Below are positions 36,367-45,369 of a stretch of DNA of 64,000 nt, piece after piece (position 1 is the first letter of the stretch; the number at the start of each line of letters is the position of its first letter). The notes under the pieces were generated by a model. It had not been told where the DNA came from. It worked only from the letters and a program-made list of their open reading frames with translations, and searched no databases. The translations under genes were made by a program, and so were the position numbers. Source of the DNA: Streptomyces uncialis (GTDB lineage Bacteria > Actinomycetota > Actinomycetes > Streptomycetales > Streptomycetaceae). The stretch covers positions 2,480,001-2,544,000 of the forward strand of contig NZ_CP109583.1 of NCBI RefSeq assembly GCF_036250755.1, read 5' to 3'.

Positions 36367-36947
36367 GGGTTCACCTCGAAGGCGCGCACGCGCCGGACGC
36401 TGTCGGGATCGTTCATGGCGGCCCGGATCTCCTCCGGGCGGCCGTTGTCGATGAAGTGGTCGACCTTGACCTCGATGAAGAGGGCCTCGGCGCGTACGGC
36501 GACGGGGCCGTCGGGACCGCCGATCCGGCCGGTGGCGCGGCAGTAGATCTTCCGGCCGGCCACGGCGGTGGCCTCGGCGTCGAGGTGCAGGACGGTGTCG
36601 ACCGGCACGGGCAGGACGTAGTCGGTCTCCAGCCGGCCGGTGACGGCGATGACCCGCAGCAGCCAGCTCAGCGAGCCGAGGGTCTCGTCGAGCGCGGTGG
36701 CGAGGACCCCGCCGTGCGCGAGCCCGGGGGCGCCCTGGTGGGCGGGCCGTACGGTGAACTCGGCCGTGACCCGGACACCGTCGCGGGCACGGGTCGCGAG
36801 GTGCAGTCCGTGGGGTTGCTCCCCGCCGCAGCCGAAGCACTGGTCGTAGTGGGAGCCGAGGAGTTCGCCGGGCGCGGGGGCGTCGGGATGCCGCACCGGC
36901 GCCGTGGCGTCCGCCGGGGGCGTCAGGACCGTAGAAGTACCACTCAC
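36363..36947 (-). CDS. PaaI-family hotdog thioesterase
   Basis: A 194-aa hotdog-fold protein. The conserved helix segment GLAHGGVLATALDETLGSL contains the HGG motif and acidic residue used by PaaI-type acyl-CoA thioesterases. FGCGGEQPHGLHL near residue 38 is a Cys-containing start typical of this subgroup. The GTG at 36947 (VSGTSTVLTPP) is taken; an upstream extension to 37358 overlaps the DUF3093 gene antisense and is rejected. The substrate is unknown. It overlaps dut by four bases. Confidence 0.88.
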   Translation of the reverse strand: MSGTSTVLTPPADATAPVRHPDAPAPGELLGSHYDQCFGCGGEQPHGLHLATRARDGVRVTAEFTVRPAHQGAPGLAHGGVLATALDETLGSLSWLLRVIAVTGRLETDYVLPVPVDTVLHLDAEATAVAGRKIYCRATGRIGGPDGPVAVRAEALFIEVKVDHFIDNGRPEEIRAAMNDPDSVRRVRAFEVNP

Positions 36948-37037
36948 AGGCGCAGACCTTACCCGTCCGCGCGGCCGTCCCCGGACGGGCGGGCCCCGCT
37001 CCTGGCGGGCCCCGCGCAGCGTGCCAAGCTTGCGTGC

Positions 37038-37496
37038 ATGGAGCTTTCCGCACCCCCTTACGAAGAACGTCTCACCACGCCCCGTTCGTGGTGGGTGGTC
37101 GCGGTGCTGGCGGGGGTCTCGATGGCGCTGATCCTGCTGCCGCTCGGCACCCTGCCGATGCTGGGCGGTCTGGTCGGCGGTACGGCGGCCGTGGGGCTGC
37201 TGGCCGGTTCGTACGGCTCGGTCCGGATCAGGGTCGTGGCGGGGTCGCTGGTGATCGGTGACGCGCGTATCCCGCTGTCGGCGCTCGGGGAACCGCAGCC
37301 GCTGGACGCGGAGGAGGCCCGCGCCTGGCGTTCCCATCGGGCGGACCCGCGCGCGCACATGCTGCTGCGGAGCTACATCCCGACGGCGCTGCGGGTGCCG
37401 GTCACGGACCCGGAGGACCCGACACCGTACGTGTATGTCTCCACACGTGATCCGGAGGCTCTGGCGAAGGCGCTGACGGCCGCCCGTACGGTCTGA
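37038..37496 (+). CDS. DUF3093 family membrane protein
   Basis: A 152-aa protein with two membrane helices (about 18-35 and 38-58) followed by a soluble domain (VRIRVVAGSLVIGDARIPL and RSYIPTALRVPVTDP..YVYVSTRDP). The family is conserved next to dut in actinobacteria, function unknown. It is divergent from the PaaI-dut operon, with 90 bases between starts, so the two share a promoter region. Its start has no strong ribosome-binding site, and it may be translated from a short leader. Confidence 0.9.
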   Translation: MELSAPPYEERLTTPRSWWVVAVLAGVSMALILLPLGTLPMLGGLVGGTAAVGLLAGSYGSVRIRVVAGSLVIGDARIPLSALGEPQPLDAEEARAWRSHRADPRAHMLLRSYIPTALRVPVTDPEDPTPYVYVSTRDPEALAKALTAARTV

Positions 37497-37517
37497 TCCC
37501 GTACCCCGTCAGCCGGT

Positions 37518-37540
37518 CCGGGGTCCTGTCCGGACCCCGG
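37518..37540. terminator. Hairpin between convergent DUF3093 and hypothetical gene
   Basis: CCGGGGTCC (37518-37526) pairs with GGACCCCGG (37532-37540) across a five-base loop, in the 63-base gap between two convergent genes. Confidence 0.7.
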
Positions 37541-37559
37541 GCGCCCGCTCCCGCGGGGC

Positions 37560-38552
37560 TCAGCCCTCGATCTCGCGGCGGCCCGGGTCGTCCTCCAGCT
37601 CGCCCCGCCGCCCGCGCGCGGGCAGCCGCGGCAGGTCGGTCAGCTCTCTCCACGGGATCTGCTGTTTGCGCAGATCGGCCCGGATACGGGTGGCGAGCTT
37701 CCTGGTGTCCCGCCGGTTCATCACGGCACCGACGGCCGCGCCGACCATGAACGGCATCAGGTTCGGCAGATTGCGCACCATCCGCTTCATGATCTGCTGA
37801 CGCAGCTCGCGTTTCATGTGCACGCCGAGAGCGGCGTTGACCGTCGACGGCTTGGTCACGTCGATGCCCCGCTCCTGCGACCAGGTGGCGAGGTACACGG
37901 TGGTGCGTTCCTTGACGCCACCGGGCGGGCGCCGGCCGTACACCTCGTACAGCTCGGCGATGAGTTTCAGTTCGATCGCGGCGACGCCGGTGATCTCGGC
38001 GGCCATCTCCGCGGGCATGGCGGGCGGGACGGGCATCATCGCGGCGGCGCCGACCCCGGCACCGACCGTCGAGGTGGCGTTCGCCGCGCCGGAGACGAGC
38101 TTGTCGGCCAGCTGCTCCGGCGTGAGGCCGGGGAACTGGGCGCGCAAGGTCTCAAGATCGCGGACGGGTACCCGTGGCGCGTTCTCGATGATCCGGTCGG
38201 CGAGGAACGCCAGGCCCGCCTTGGCCCGGCTGCCGCTCTTGCGGACGCCGTCGCGTACGCCGTCCCGGACGGCCGCCACGCGGCCTTTGGCGGGCCCTGG
38301 CGGCCCGCTGTGCGGGTCGGACGGCACAACCGCCCCGGCGGCCAGCAGGGCGTCCGCCCATGCCGCCGTTCCGGACTGTTCTGCGTCCGCCCCTCGTATG
38401 ACCCCTGCCTGCCCCGGGGAACCGTCCCGATCGTCGCGCGCTTCGAGCGAGGCCGGGTGGCCCCGCTCGTGGTCACGCGCGCCGTCGGACGGTCCTGTGT
38501 CCGCTCCCCGCTTCAGGAAGCGGCGCTTCCGGGGTGGGGTCGAGCCAGTCAC
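37560..38552 (-). CDS. Conserved hypothetical protein, possibly EcsC-like
   Basis: A 330-aa protein. The first 100 residues are polar, charged and probably disordered. The conserved part (about 110-290) contains the hydrophobic stretches STVGAGVGAAAMMPVPPAM and NLMPFMVGAAVGAVMNRR, and resembles EcsC-type proteins in layout, although I am not sure of the family. It ends with a charged tail. It starts 14 bases after the DUF4193 stop, so the two are likely co-transcribed. The location is probably membrane-associated. Function unknown. Confidence 0.75.
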   Translation of the reverse strand: MTGSTPPRKRRFLKRGADTGPSDGARDHERGHPASLEARDDRDGSPGQAGVIRGADAEQSGTAAWADALLAAGAVVPSDPHSGPPGPAKGRVAAVRDGVRDGVRKSGSRAKAGLAFLADRIIENAPRVPVRDLETLRAQFPGLTPEQLADKLVSGAANATSTVGAGVGAAAMMPVPPAMPAEMAAEITGVAAIELKLIAELYEVYGRRPPGGVKERTTVYLATWSQERGIDVTKPSTVNAALGVHMKRELRQQIMKRMVRNLPNLMPFMVGAAVGAVMNRRDTRKLATRIRADLRKQQIPWRELTDLPRLPARGRRGELEDDPGRREIEG

Positions 38553-38565
38553 GGCCGACCCCTCC

Positions 38566-38862
38566 TCAGTCGCAGTCGCGGCAGATGGGCTGGCCGTTCT
38601 TCTCCCTGGCCAGCTGACTGCGGTGGTGGACCAGGAAGCAGCTCATGCAGGTGAACTCGTCCGCCTGCTTGGGCATGACCCTGACGGCCAGCTCCTCGTT
38701 CGAGAGGTCTGCTCCCGGGAGCTCCAATCCTTCCGCGGCCTCGAACTCGTCGACATCGACGGTCGACGCCGACTTGTCGTTGCGCCGGGACTTCAGCTCT
38801 TCGAGGCTGTCCTCGTTGAGATCGTCATCGGTCTTGCGTGGGGTGTCGTAATCCGTTGCCAT
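38566..38862 (-). CDS. DUF4193 zinc-ribbon protein
   Basis: A 98-aa small acidic protein typical of actinobacteria. A C-terminal zinc ribbon is visible: CMSCFLVHHRSQL, then CRDC, giving two Cys pairs. The middle holds ELKSRRNDKSAS and an acidic stretch. The function is unknown. It is close to constitutively conserved next to dut in mycobacteria and streptomycetes (from memory), which suggests a housekeeping role. The ATG at 38862 follows an AG-rich region (GGGGGAGAGCGAT). Confidence 0.92.
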   Translation of the reverse strand: MATDYDTPRKTDDDLNEDSLEELKSRRNDKSASTVDVDEFEAAEGLELPGADLSNEELAVRVMPKQADEFTCMSCFLVHHRSQLAREKNGQPICRDCD

Positions 38863-39257
38863 ATCGCTCTCCCCCTCTGGGTGTCTGCGGGTGTCTCAGC
38901 GCACGTAACGCGTGAGAGGCCGGACTTGTGCCCGACCTGAGGCGGAGATTTTGCCTCACATCAAGGTCTGTTACTCAATCGACACCCGAACGGACCCCCC
39001 TGGGGTGATCCGCGTGGATGGCGATCGGGACCCTATCCGGTCCTGATGGCGCACCTCACGGGCGCCACCCCGTGTACTTCCCGTGATCAGGACCCCTGAA
39101 AACCCGGACTTTCCAGGCCCGTCAGCGGCTTCACCGATCACAGAGAGTAGAAAACGGGATTCTCGCTCTTGTGATCGATCACACACGGATTTCCCGGGAA
39201 CAGGTCCCGAAAATTCCGCGTAAAGCGAACATCCCCTGCGTGTCGGAGGGCAGTGTG
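38863..39257. other. Non-coding region upstream of DUF4193
   Basis: 395 bases, noticeably richer in A/T than the surroundings (especially 39130-39240), between the cutS stop and the DUF4193 start, both on the minus strand. It should hold the DUF4193 promoter. The only distinct element is the palindrome at 39170-39183. Confidence 0.5.
39170..39183. promoter_or_regulatory. TGTGATCGATCACA palindrome, Crp-like site
   Basis: A perfect 14-base palindrome containing GTG-N6-CAC, the pattern bound by actinobacterial Crp proteins. It lies about 310 bases upstream of DUF4193 and about 75 bases downstream of cutS. Distance makes classical activation uncertain; a longer leader or a second promoter would be needed. 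Confidence 0.4.
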
Positions 39258-40502
39258 TCAGATCGGGAGCGTGACACGCATCACGAGCCCTCCCCCTTCC
39301 CGCGGCTCCGCGATGATACGGCCGCGATGCGCCCGGGCCACCGACCTGGCGATGGAAAGACCGAGACCCACACCCTTGTCGCTGTTGGTCCGCTCGGTAC
39401 GCAGTCTGCGGAATGGCTCGAAAAGGTTGTCGATCTCGTACGCGGGGACCACCGGGCCGGTGTTCGACACCACGAGGACCGCCTGTCCGTGCTGGACCTC
39501 CGTGGTCACCTCGACCCAGCCGTCCTCGGGGACGTTGTAGCGGACGGCGTTCTGCACGAGGTTCAGCGCGATGCGCTCCAGCAGCACGCCGTTGCCCTGG
39601 ACCACCGCGGGCGCGCGCTCCCCGCGGATCTCCACGCCCTTCTGCTGGGCCTCGCCGTGCGCCTGGTCGATGGCGCGGGAGGCGACCTCGGCGAGGTCCA
39701 CCGGCTTGCGCTCCACGATCTGGTTGTCACTGCGGGCGAGCAGCAGCAACCCCTCCACCAGCTGCTCACTGCGCTCATTGGTGGCCAGCAGCGTCTTGCC
39801 GAGCTGGTGCAGCTCGGGCGGCGCCTCGGGGTCGGAGAGATGGACCTCCAGCAGGGTGCGGTTGATCGCGAGGGGCGTGCGCAGTTCGTGCGAGGCATTG
39901 CCGACGAAGCGCTGCTGGGCCGTGAAGGCCCGCTGAAGGCGCTCCAGCATGTCGTCGAAGGTGTCCGCGAGCTCCTTGAGCTCGTCGTCCGGGCCGTCGA
40001 GCTCGATCCGCCGGGTCAGATCGGAACCGGCCACCTGGCGCGCGGTGCGCGTGATGCGGCCGAGCGGCGACAGGACCCGGCCGGCCATCGCGTACCCGAA
40101 GGCGAAGGCGATGACGCTGAGGCCGAGAAGTGCCATCAGGGAACGGCTGAGGAGTTCGTCCAGGGCCTGCTGACGGCGGTGGTTCAGGCACTGCGCCAGG
40201 GCGTCGTTGATCGCGTCCTGGGTGCGCGGGGTGTCGGCGAGGTCGGGACAGCTCTGGCTGGAGACCTGGAGCTCGCCGGAGACGATCGTGAACGGCATCT
40301 TGTTGCCGACCCCGATGGCCTGGGCCGCCAGCAGGTAGATGATCGACAGCAGCAGGATGCCCGCGATCAGGAACATGCCGCCGTACAGCAGCGTGAGCCG
40401 TATCCGGATGGTCGGGCGCAGCCAGGGGAAGGGCGGCTCGGGACGTGCCGGGTCCCAGGTGGGTTTCGGGGGCGCCGTGGGCGGCGGCGGTGTAGCGGCC
40501 AT
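39258..40502 (-). CDS. cutS: Sensor histidine kinase CutS
   Basis: A 414-aa membrane sensor kinase. A Pro-rich N-terminus ends in PFPWLRPTIRIRLTLLYGG. Membrane helices lie at about 38-60 and 120-140. Between them a short outer domain carries Cys85 and Cys105, suited to a redox-sensitive disulfide. HAMP follows, then the phospho-acceptor His205 (GNASHELRTPL), N box NLVQNAVRYN and G box GVGLGLSIARS. It matches the S. lividans CutS type. CutRS controls secreted-protein quality and antibiotic output in streptomycetes (from literature as remembered). The start lies 4 bases after the cutR stop. Confidence 0.92.
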   Translation of the reverse strand: MAATPPPPTAPPKPTWDPARPEPPFPWLRPTIRIRLTLLYGGMFLIAGILLLSIIYLLAAQAIGVGNKMPFTIVSGELQVSSQSCPDLADTPRTQDAINDALAQCLNHRRQQALDELLSRSLMALLGLSVIAFAFGYAMAGRVLSPLGRITRTARQVAGSDLTRRIELDGPDDELKELADTFDDMLERLQRAFTAQQRFVGNASHELRTPLAINRTLLEVHLSDPEAPPELHQLGKTLLATNERSEQLVEGLLLLARSDNQIVERKPVDLAEVASRAIDQAHGEAQQKGVEIRGERAPAVVQGNGVLLERIALNLVQNAVRYNVPEDGWVEVTTEVQHGQAVLVVSNTGPVVPAYEIDNLFEPFRRLRTERTNSDKGVGLGLSIARSVARAHRGRIIAEPREGGGLVMRVTLPI

Positions 40503-40506
40503 GTGC

Positions 40507-41160
40507 TCAGATCCGGTAGCCGGAGCCGGGGACGGTGATGATCACGGCGGGCTCACCGAGCTTGCGGCGCAGCGTCATCACGGTGACCCGGACGACATTG
40601 GTGAACGGGTCGGTGTTCTCGTCCCACGCCTTCTCCAGCAGTTGCTCCGCCGAGACGACCGCGCCCTCGCTGCGCAGCAGGACCTCCAGGACGGCGAACT
40701 CCTTGGGGGCGAGCTGCACCTCCTTGCCGTCGCGGAAGACCTCGCGGCGGTTGGGGTCCAGCTTGATGCCCGCGCGCTCCAGGACGGGCGGCAGCGGCAC
40801 ACTGGTGCGCCGTCCGAGCGCGCGTACCCGCGCGATCAGCTCGCTGAAGGCGAACGGCTTGGGCAGATAGTCGTCGGCGCCGATCTCCAGCCCCTCGACC
40901 CGGTCGCTCACATCGCCGGAGGCGGTGAGCATCAGGACCCGGGTCGGCATGCCGAGCTCGACGATCCTGCGGCAGACGTCGTCACCGTGGACGAGCGGGA
41001 GGTCGCGGTCGAGGACGACGACGTCGTAGTCGTTCACACCGATCCGCTCCAGGGCCGCGGCGCCGTCGTAGACGACGTCGACGGCCATGGCCTCCCGGCG
41101 CAGCCCGGTGGCCACCGCATCGGCGAGAAGCTGCTCGTCCTCGACGACGAGTACGCGCAC
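40507..41160 (-). CDS. cutR: Response regulator CutR
   Basis: A 217-aa OmpR-type response regulator, the length reported for S. lividans CutR. The receiver contains VVEDEQ (acidic pair), phospho-acceptor Asp51 (VVVLDRDLPLVHGDD) and Lys in YLPKPF. The winged helix is at about 125-217 (LAPKEFAVLEVLLRSEGAVVSAEQ, ending PGSGYRI). The GTG at 41160 has AAGGAAGG 7-8 bases ahead; the very long upstream extension is shadow sequence. It is the first gene of cutRS, transcribed away from the 59-aa gene. Confidence 0.93.
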   Translation of the reverse strand: MRVLVVEDEQLLADAVATGLRREAMAVDVVYDGAAALERIGVNDYDVVVLDRDLPLVHGDDVCRRIVELGMPTRVLMLTASGDVSDRVEGLEIGADDYLPKPFAFSELIARVRALGRRTSVPLPPVLERAGIKLDPNRREVFRDGKEVQLAPKEFAVLEVLLRSEGAVVSAEQLLEKAWDENTDPFTNVVRVTVMTLRRKLGEPAVIITVPGSGYRI

Positions 41161-41491
41161 GTCGTAGTCCTTCCTTAGGCGCCCGCGCGCTCGCGGGCGC
41201 GGACGGGCGACATGAAAATCGTGGGGTGGGGCTCCATCCTGCCTCTTTCGGTCATAAACCGGCTGTAAGGCGGGAACGGCCTGTGGAAGGGCCCGGGAAT
41301 GGGGGATTTTCTCGCGGGGTTCAGGTTTCCGTGGAAGAGCGTGGGGGGAGGACGACCACACACCCGCGATCACACTGTGCATATGGCACGCCATGAACAG
41401 CTTTCCGCAGAGCTGCGACAGTCGTGATCGCCCCTTCCCAGGGCACACCCCCGTGCCATCGACCCACGACCCAGGACGAGGGGGCGCAACC
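41161..41491. other. Divergent region between cutR and the 59-aa gene
   Basis: 331 bases without a gene; it should hold the cutRS promoter and that of the small gene. The part at 41200-41400 is less GC-rich. No convincing promoter boxes or operator could be assigned. Confidence 0.45.
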
Positions 41492-41671
41492 ATGGACGCA
41501 TTCACCGCAGGACTCGTGCAGCGCATAAGGGCGACCGAGTCCGACCTGACCCGGGCCCGCGAGACCGGCGACGAATTCCTTGTCGAGGTGGAGCAGTCCG
41601 AGCTGGACGATCTCCGCCGTCTGGCCGCCGAGCACGGCGTCCAGGTCGAACTCGGCGGCGCGCGAGTCTGA
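41492..41671 (+). CDS. Small helical protein, 59 aa
   Basis: A 59-aa acidic protein (MDAFTAGLVQRIRATESDL...). It is predicted to be two helices, with LTRARETGDEFLVEVEQSEL as the second and a short strand-like end VQVELGG. The codon bias is typical of real genes, and GACGAGGGGGC lies before the ATG at 41492. An extension to 41393 lacks support. I believe homologues accompany cutRS in other streptomycetes, but the function is unknown. It is followed by a good terminator. Confidence 0.82.
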   Translation: MDAFTAGLVQRIRATESDLTRARETGDEFLVEVEQSELDDLRRLAAEHGVQVELGGARV

Positions 41672-41804
41672 GCCACCACCGTGGGAGCCGTCCGCGCGGC
41701 GGTGCCCATGGGAGCAGGCACACGGCCGGCGGCCGTACCCGCGTCCGCGCCACGGGAGAACCCTGGACGGTCTCCGGGGACGGCGGACACAGCACACGTG
41801 AGGC

Positions 41805-41834
41805 GCAGGGCCCGGCGGCTTCGCCGGGCCCTGC
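41805..41834 (+). terminator. Perfect 13-bp hairpin terminator
   Basis: GCAGGGCCCGGCG (41805-41817) pairs with CGCCGGGCCCTGC (41822-41834) around a GCTT loop, about 135 bases after the 59-aa gene and before the convergent monophosphatase gene. A weaker GTAC-rich dyad (41888-41906) follows and may serve the opposite strand. Confidence 0.82.
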
Positions 41835-41935
41835 TCCGTTCGTGCGGCCCTGCCGGGGCCATGCGGGTGCCCTTCGGGCCCGTACAGCCTGTACGCGCCG
41901 TACAGGCCCATGGGGGGTCCGGGAGGGGGTCCCGG

Positions 41936-42754
41936 TCAGTCGTGCCAGGCGCCCAGCTCGTCCAGTCGGGTCTGGAGGAGTGCGAAGAGACCGGCCGGGG
42001 CCGCGACCACCAGGTCACCGGACGGAGGCTCACCGGGACGGCCGCCGGTCAGGGCGCCCGCCTCCCGTGCGATCAGATCGCCCGCCGCCAGGTCCCACGG
42101 GTTCAGGCCGCGCTCGTAGTAGGCGTCGAGTCGTCCCGTCGCCACGTCGCAGAGGTCGATCGCGGCCGATCCGCCGCGGCGGATGTCCCGCACCTTCGGA
42201 ATGAGCCGGCGCACCACCTCGGCCTGCTGTTCGCGCCGCTCGGCGAGATAGCCGAAACCCGTGCCCACCAGGGCCCTCTCGAACGGGGGTGCGGGGCGGG
42301 TACGCGCGGGCTCGTCGTTGACGAAGGCCCCGCCGCCGAGGACCGCCCGGCAGGTCTCGCCGCGCATCGGGGCCCGGACCACCCCCACCAGGGTCTCGCC
42401 GTCCTTGCGGGCGGCGATGGACACCGACCAGCTGGGCAGCCCGTACAGATAGTTCACGGTGCCGTCGAGCGGGTCGATCACCCACTGCACGCCGGAGGTG
42501 CCCGTACGGTCGGCGCCCTCCTCCCCGAGCACGCCGTCGTCCGGCCTGCGCTCGGCCAGCAGCCCGGTGATCAGCTTCTCGGAGGCGAGATCCATCTCGG
42601 TGACGACGTCGACGGCGCTGGTCTTGGTCGCGGCCACCCCCAGATCGGCGGGCCGGGTGTCCCGCAGCAGGTCACCCGCGAGGCGGGCGGCCTCCAGGGC
42701 CACGTCCAGCAGCTCGGCCGTCAGCTCGTCGGTGGCTCGTACGCGCTCGTTCAC
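41936..42754 (-). CDS. Inositol monophosphatase family protein
   Basis: A 272-aa Mg2+-dependent phosphatase of the IMPase/SuhB family. Metal-binding motifs are complete: GEEG, the hallmark [17 protein letters not shown], and the C-terminal [17 protein letters not shown]. The substrate is probably inositol-1-phosphate or a related sugar phosphate. The GTG at 42754 overlaps the ferrochelatase stop (GTGA), so it is coupled to heme synthesis only by position. In mycobacteria the SuhB homologue also follows this dut region (from memory). It ends before a GTAC-rich dyad. Confidence 0.92.
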   Translation of the reverse strand: MNERVRATDELTAELLDVALEAARLAGDLLRDTRPADLGVAATKTSAVDVVTEMDLASEKLITGLLAERRPDDGVLGEEGADRTGTSGVQWVIDPLDGTVNYLYGLPSWSVSIAARKDGETLVGVVRAPMRGETCRAVLGGGAFVNDEPARTRPAPPFERALVGTGFGYLAERREQQAEVVRRLIPKVRDIRRGGSAAIDLCDVATGRLDAYYERGLNPWDLAAGDLIAREAGALTGGRPGEPPSGDLVVAAPAGLFALLQTRLDELGAWHD

Positions 42755-43923
42755 GGTGTCGTCTCCTTCTCGCGGCCCCGGCCCTCGCCCCGCCGCTGGT
42801 CGTAGGGGCTGTCGGCGCCGGCCGCCGCCGCCTTGGGGGCCCGCGCCGGACAGCAGCCGACGGGGCACAGGTCGTGGCTGGGTCCCAGGGCGCCGAGGGC
42901 GCAGCGCTCCACCGGCCGGCCGCGCTCCGTCGCGGCCCGCTCCAGCACCAGCTCCCGGACCCCGGCGACGAACCGGGGGTCGGCGCCGACGGTGGCCGAG
43001 CGGCGGACCGGCAGGCCCAGTTCGGCGGCCTTGGCGGTGGCCTCGGTGTCGAGGTCGTAGAGGACCTCCATATGGTCCGAGACGAACCCGATGGGGACCA
43101 TCACCGCCGCGGGCGCCCCGGCGGCGTGCAGCTCCTCCAGGTGGTCGCAGATGTCCGGTTCCAGCCAGGGGATGTGCGGGGCGCCGGAGCGTGACTGGTA
43201 CACGAGGCTCCAGGGGTGGTCCACCCCGGTGCGCTCGCGCACGGCGTCGGCGATCAGCCGGGCCACGTCGAGGTGCTGGGCCACATAGGCCCCGCCGTCG
43301 CCGTGCTCCCCCACCGGCCCCGAGGTGTCGGCCGAGGCGTCCGGGATGGAGTGGGTGGTGAAGGCGAGCCGGGCGCCCGCGCGCACGTCCGCGGGCAGGT
43401 CGTCGAGGGCCGCGAGGACTCCGTCGATCATGGGCTGTACGAAGCCGGGGTGGTTGAAGTAGTGCCGCAGCTTGTCGACGCCCGGCAGCGGAAGGCCCTC
43501 GTCGGCCAGGGTCGCCAGGGCGCCCGCCAGGTCCTCGCGGTACTGGCGGCAGCCGGAGTACGAGGCGTAGGCGCTGGTCGCCAGGACCAGCACGCGCCGG
43601 CGGCCGTCCTGGACCAGCTCGCGGAGGGTGTCCGTCAGATACGGCGCCCAGTTGCGGTTGCCCCAGTACACGGGGAGGTCCAGGCCGTGGTCGGCGAAGT
43701 CCTCTCGGAGGGCGCCGAGCAGTTCGCGGTTCTGGTCGTTGATCGGGCTGACGCCGCCGAACAGGAAGTAGTGCTGCCCCACCTCCTTCAGCCGCTCCTT
43801 AGGGATACCGCGGCCCCGGGTCACGTTCTCCAGGAACGGGAGCACGTCGTCGGGGCCCTCGGGACCGCCGAAGGACAGCAGCAGCAGGGCGTCGTACGGT
43901 GTGGGATCGAGCGCGTCGGGCAT
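42751..43923 (-). CDS. hemH: Ferrochelatase (coproporphyrin III type)
   Basis: A 390-aa ferrochelatase that inserts Fe2+ into the porphyrin. In actinobacteria the substrate is coproporphyrin III (CpfC). Motifs: [18 protein letters not shown] at the start, [20 protein letters not shown], the catalytic His in FTTHSIP, and [17 protein letters not shown] with the proton-path residues. The C-terminal part shows four Cys ([13 protein letters not shown]), the probable [2Fe-2S] ligands known from actinobacterial enzymes. The ATG at 43923 has CAGGA upstream. It overlaps the monophosphatase gene by four bases. A large antisense open frame continues upstream and is not real. Confidence 0.94.
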   Translation of the reverse strand: MPDALDPTPYDALLLLSFGGPEGPDDVLPFLENVTRGRGIPKERLKEVGQHYFLFGGVSPINDQNRELLGALREDFADHGLDLPVYWGNRNWAPYLTDTLRELVQDGRRRVLVLATSAYASYSGCRQYREDLAGALATLADEGLPLPGVDKLRHYFNHPGFVQPMIDGVLAALDDLPADVRAGARLAFTTHSIPDASADTSGPVGEHGDGGAYVAQHLDVARLIADAVRERTGVDHPWSLVYQSRSGAPHIPWLEPDICDHLEELHAAGAPAAVMVPIGFVSDHMEVLYDLDTEATAKAAELGLPVRRSATVGADPRFVAGVRELVLERAATERGRPVERCALGALGPSHDLCPVGCCPARAPKAAAAGADSPYDQRRGEGRGREKETTP

Positions 43924-44133
43924 GTCTTCGATCCTGCCACTCCGTACCGGGAGCACCGAAACGGCCATACGCGTGAGGTGTCCGTCCCCGGGGTGCGGCC
44001 GGTTCGCGGCCGCCCGTCCACCCTGTGGTGCGCCCGTCCACGCGGTGCCGTGGGCGGTCGGGCCGCCACGTAAGCTGTATATGCCATCCATATGCCTGAC
44101 CGGCTCCGTCGCGGGCCCGCAACGGAGCGTGCC

Positions 44134-45369
44134 GTGCCCAGCCCGTATCGCGTGATCTTCGCCAGCCCCGGCACCAAGGCCTTCTCGGCCGCGGGCTTCA
44201 TCGGGCGGCTGCCGCTGTCGATGATGGGCATCGGCGTGGTGACGATGGTCTCCCAGCTCACCGGCCGCTACGGTCTCGCGGGCGCCCTGTCGGCCACCAT
44301 CGCGCTGTCGGCGGCCGTGATCGGTCCGCAGGTCTCCCGGCTCGTCGACCGGCACGGTCAGCGGCGGGTGCTGCGTCCGGCGACGCTGGTGACCCTGGTG
44401 GCCGCCACGGGGCTGCTGCTGTCGGCGTCGATGTCGCTGCCGGACTGGACGCTCTTCGCGTTCTCGGCACTGATCGGCTTCACCCCGAGCATCGGCTCGA
44501 TGACCCGCGCGCGGTGGGCGGTGCTGTACCGCGACACCCCGCAGCTGCACACCGCGTACTCCCTGGAGTCGGTGATCGACGAGGCGTGCTTCATCTTCGG
44601 CCCGATCATCTCCATCGGGCTCTCCACGGTGTGGTTCCCGGAGGCGGGCCCGCTGCTCGCGGCCGTGTTCCTCGCGGTGGGCGTCTTCTGGCTGACCTCG
44701 CTGCGGGCCACCGAGCCGGTCCCCCAGTCCCGCGAGCACCACACCAAGGGCTCCGCGATGCGCTCCCCCGGGCTCCAGGTACTGGTGGCGACGTTCGTGG
44801 GCACCGGGGCCATCTTCGGGGCCGTGGACGTGGTGACCGTGGCCTACGCGGACGAGGAGGGCCACAAGGCGCTGGCGAGTGTCGTGCTCGCGCTGTACGC
44901 CGCCGGTTCCTGTCTCGCCGGGGTCCTGTTCGGTCTGGTGCGCTTCACCGGCGACCCTTCGCGCAGATGGCTGCTGGGTGTGTGTGCCATGGGCGTGAGT
45001 ATGATCCCGCTTCAACTGGTAGGGAACCTGCCGGTCCTGGCCGTGGCGCTGTTCGTCGCGGGGCTGGCGATAGCTCCGACGATGATCACGACGATGGCCC
45101 TGGTCGAACAGCACGTGCCGCGCGCCAAGCTGACCGAGGGCATGACCTGGGTCAGCACGGGGCTCGCGGTCGGTATCGCGCTCGGCTCGTCGGCGTCGGG
45201 CTGGGTGATCGACGCGCGGGGCGCCGAGGCCGGGTACGTGGTGCCGGGGATCTCCGGTGCCGTCGTGGTGATCGTCGGGTTCCTGGGATACCGCCGGCTG
45301 AAGCAGCCGGCTCCACAGCGGGGAGGGGCCCTCGGAGATGGCGAACGGGAAGAGCGGCGCGTGGCGTAA
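44134..45369 (+). CDS. MFS transporter
   Basis: A 411-aa major facilitator with about 12 helices. The motif [16 protein letters not shown] between helices 2 and 3 is the MFS loop signature. The GTG at 44134 ([17 protein letters not shown]) is chosen because ACGGAG lies 7 bases ahead; the ATG at 44092 adds 14 polar residues without a ribosome-binding site. It is divergent from hemH, with about 210 bases between. The substrate is unknown. It overlaps the following oxidase gene by 32 bases, so the two form an operon, perhaps exporting or importing the oxidase substrate or product (inference). Confidence 0.9.
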   Translation: MPSPYRVIFASPGTKAFSAAGFIGRLPLSMMGIGVVTMVSQLTGRYGLAGALSATIALSAAVIGPQVSRLVDRHGQRRVLRPATLVTLVAATGLLLSASMSLPDWTLFAFSALIGFTPSIGSMTRARWAVLYRDTPQLHTAYSLESVIDEACFIFGPIISIGLSTVWFPEAGPLLAAVFLAVGVFWLTSLRATEPVPQSREHHTKGSAMRSPGLQVLVATFVGTGAIFGAVDVVTVAYADEEGHKALASVVLALYAAGSCLAGVLFGLVRFTGDPSRRWLLGVCAMGVSMIPLQLVGNLPVLAVALFVAGLAIAPTMITTMALVEQHVPRAKLTEGMTWVSTGLAVGIALGSSASGWVIDARGAEAGYVVPGISGAVVVIVGFLGYRRLKQPAPQRGGALGDGEREERRVA

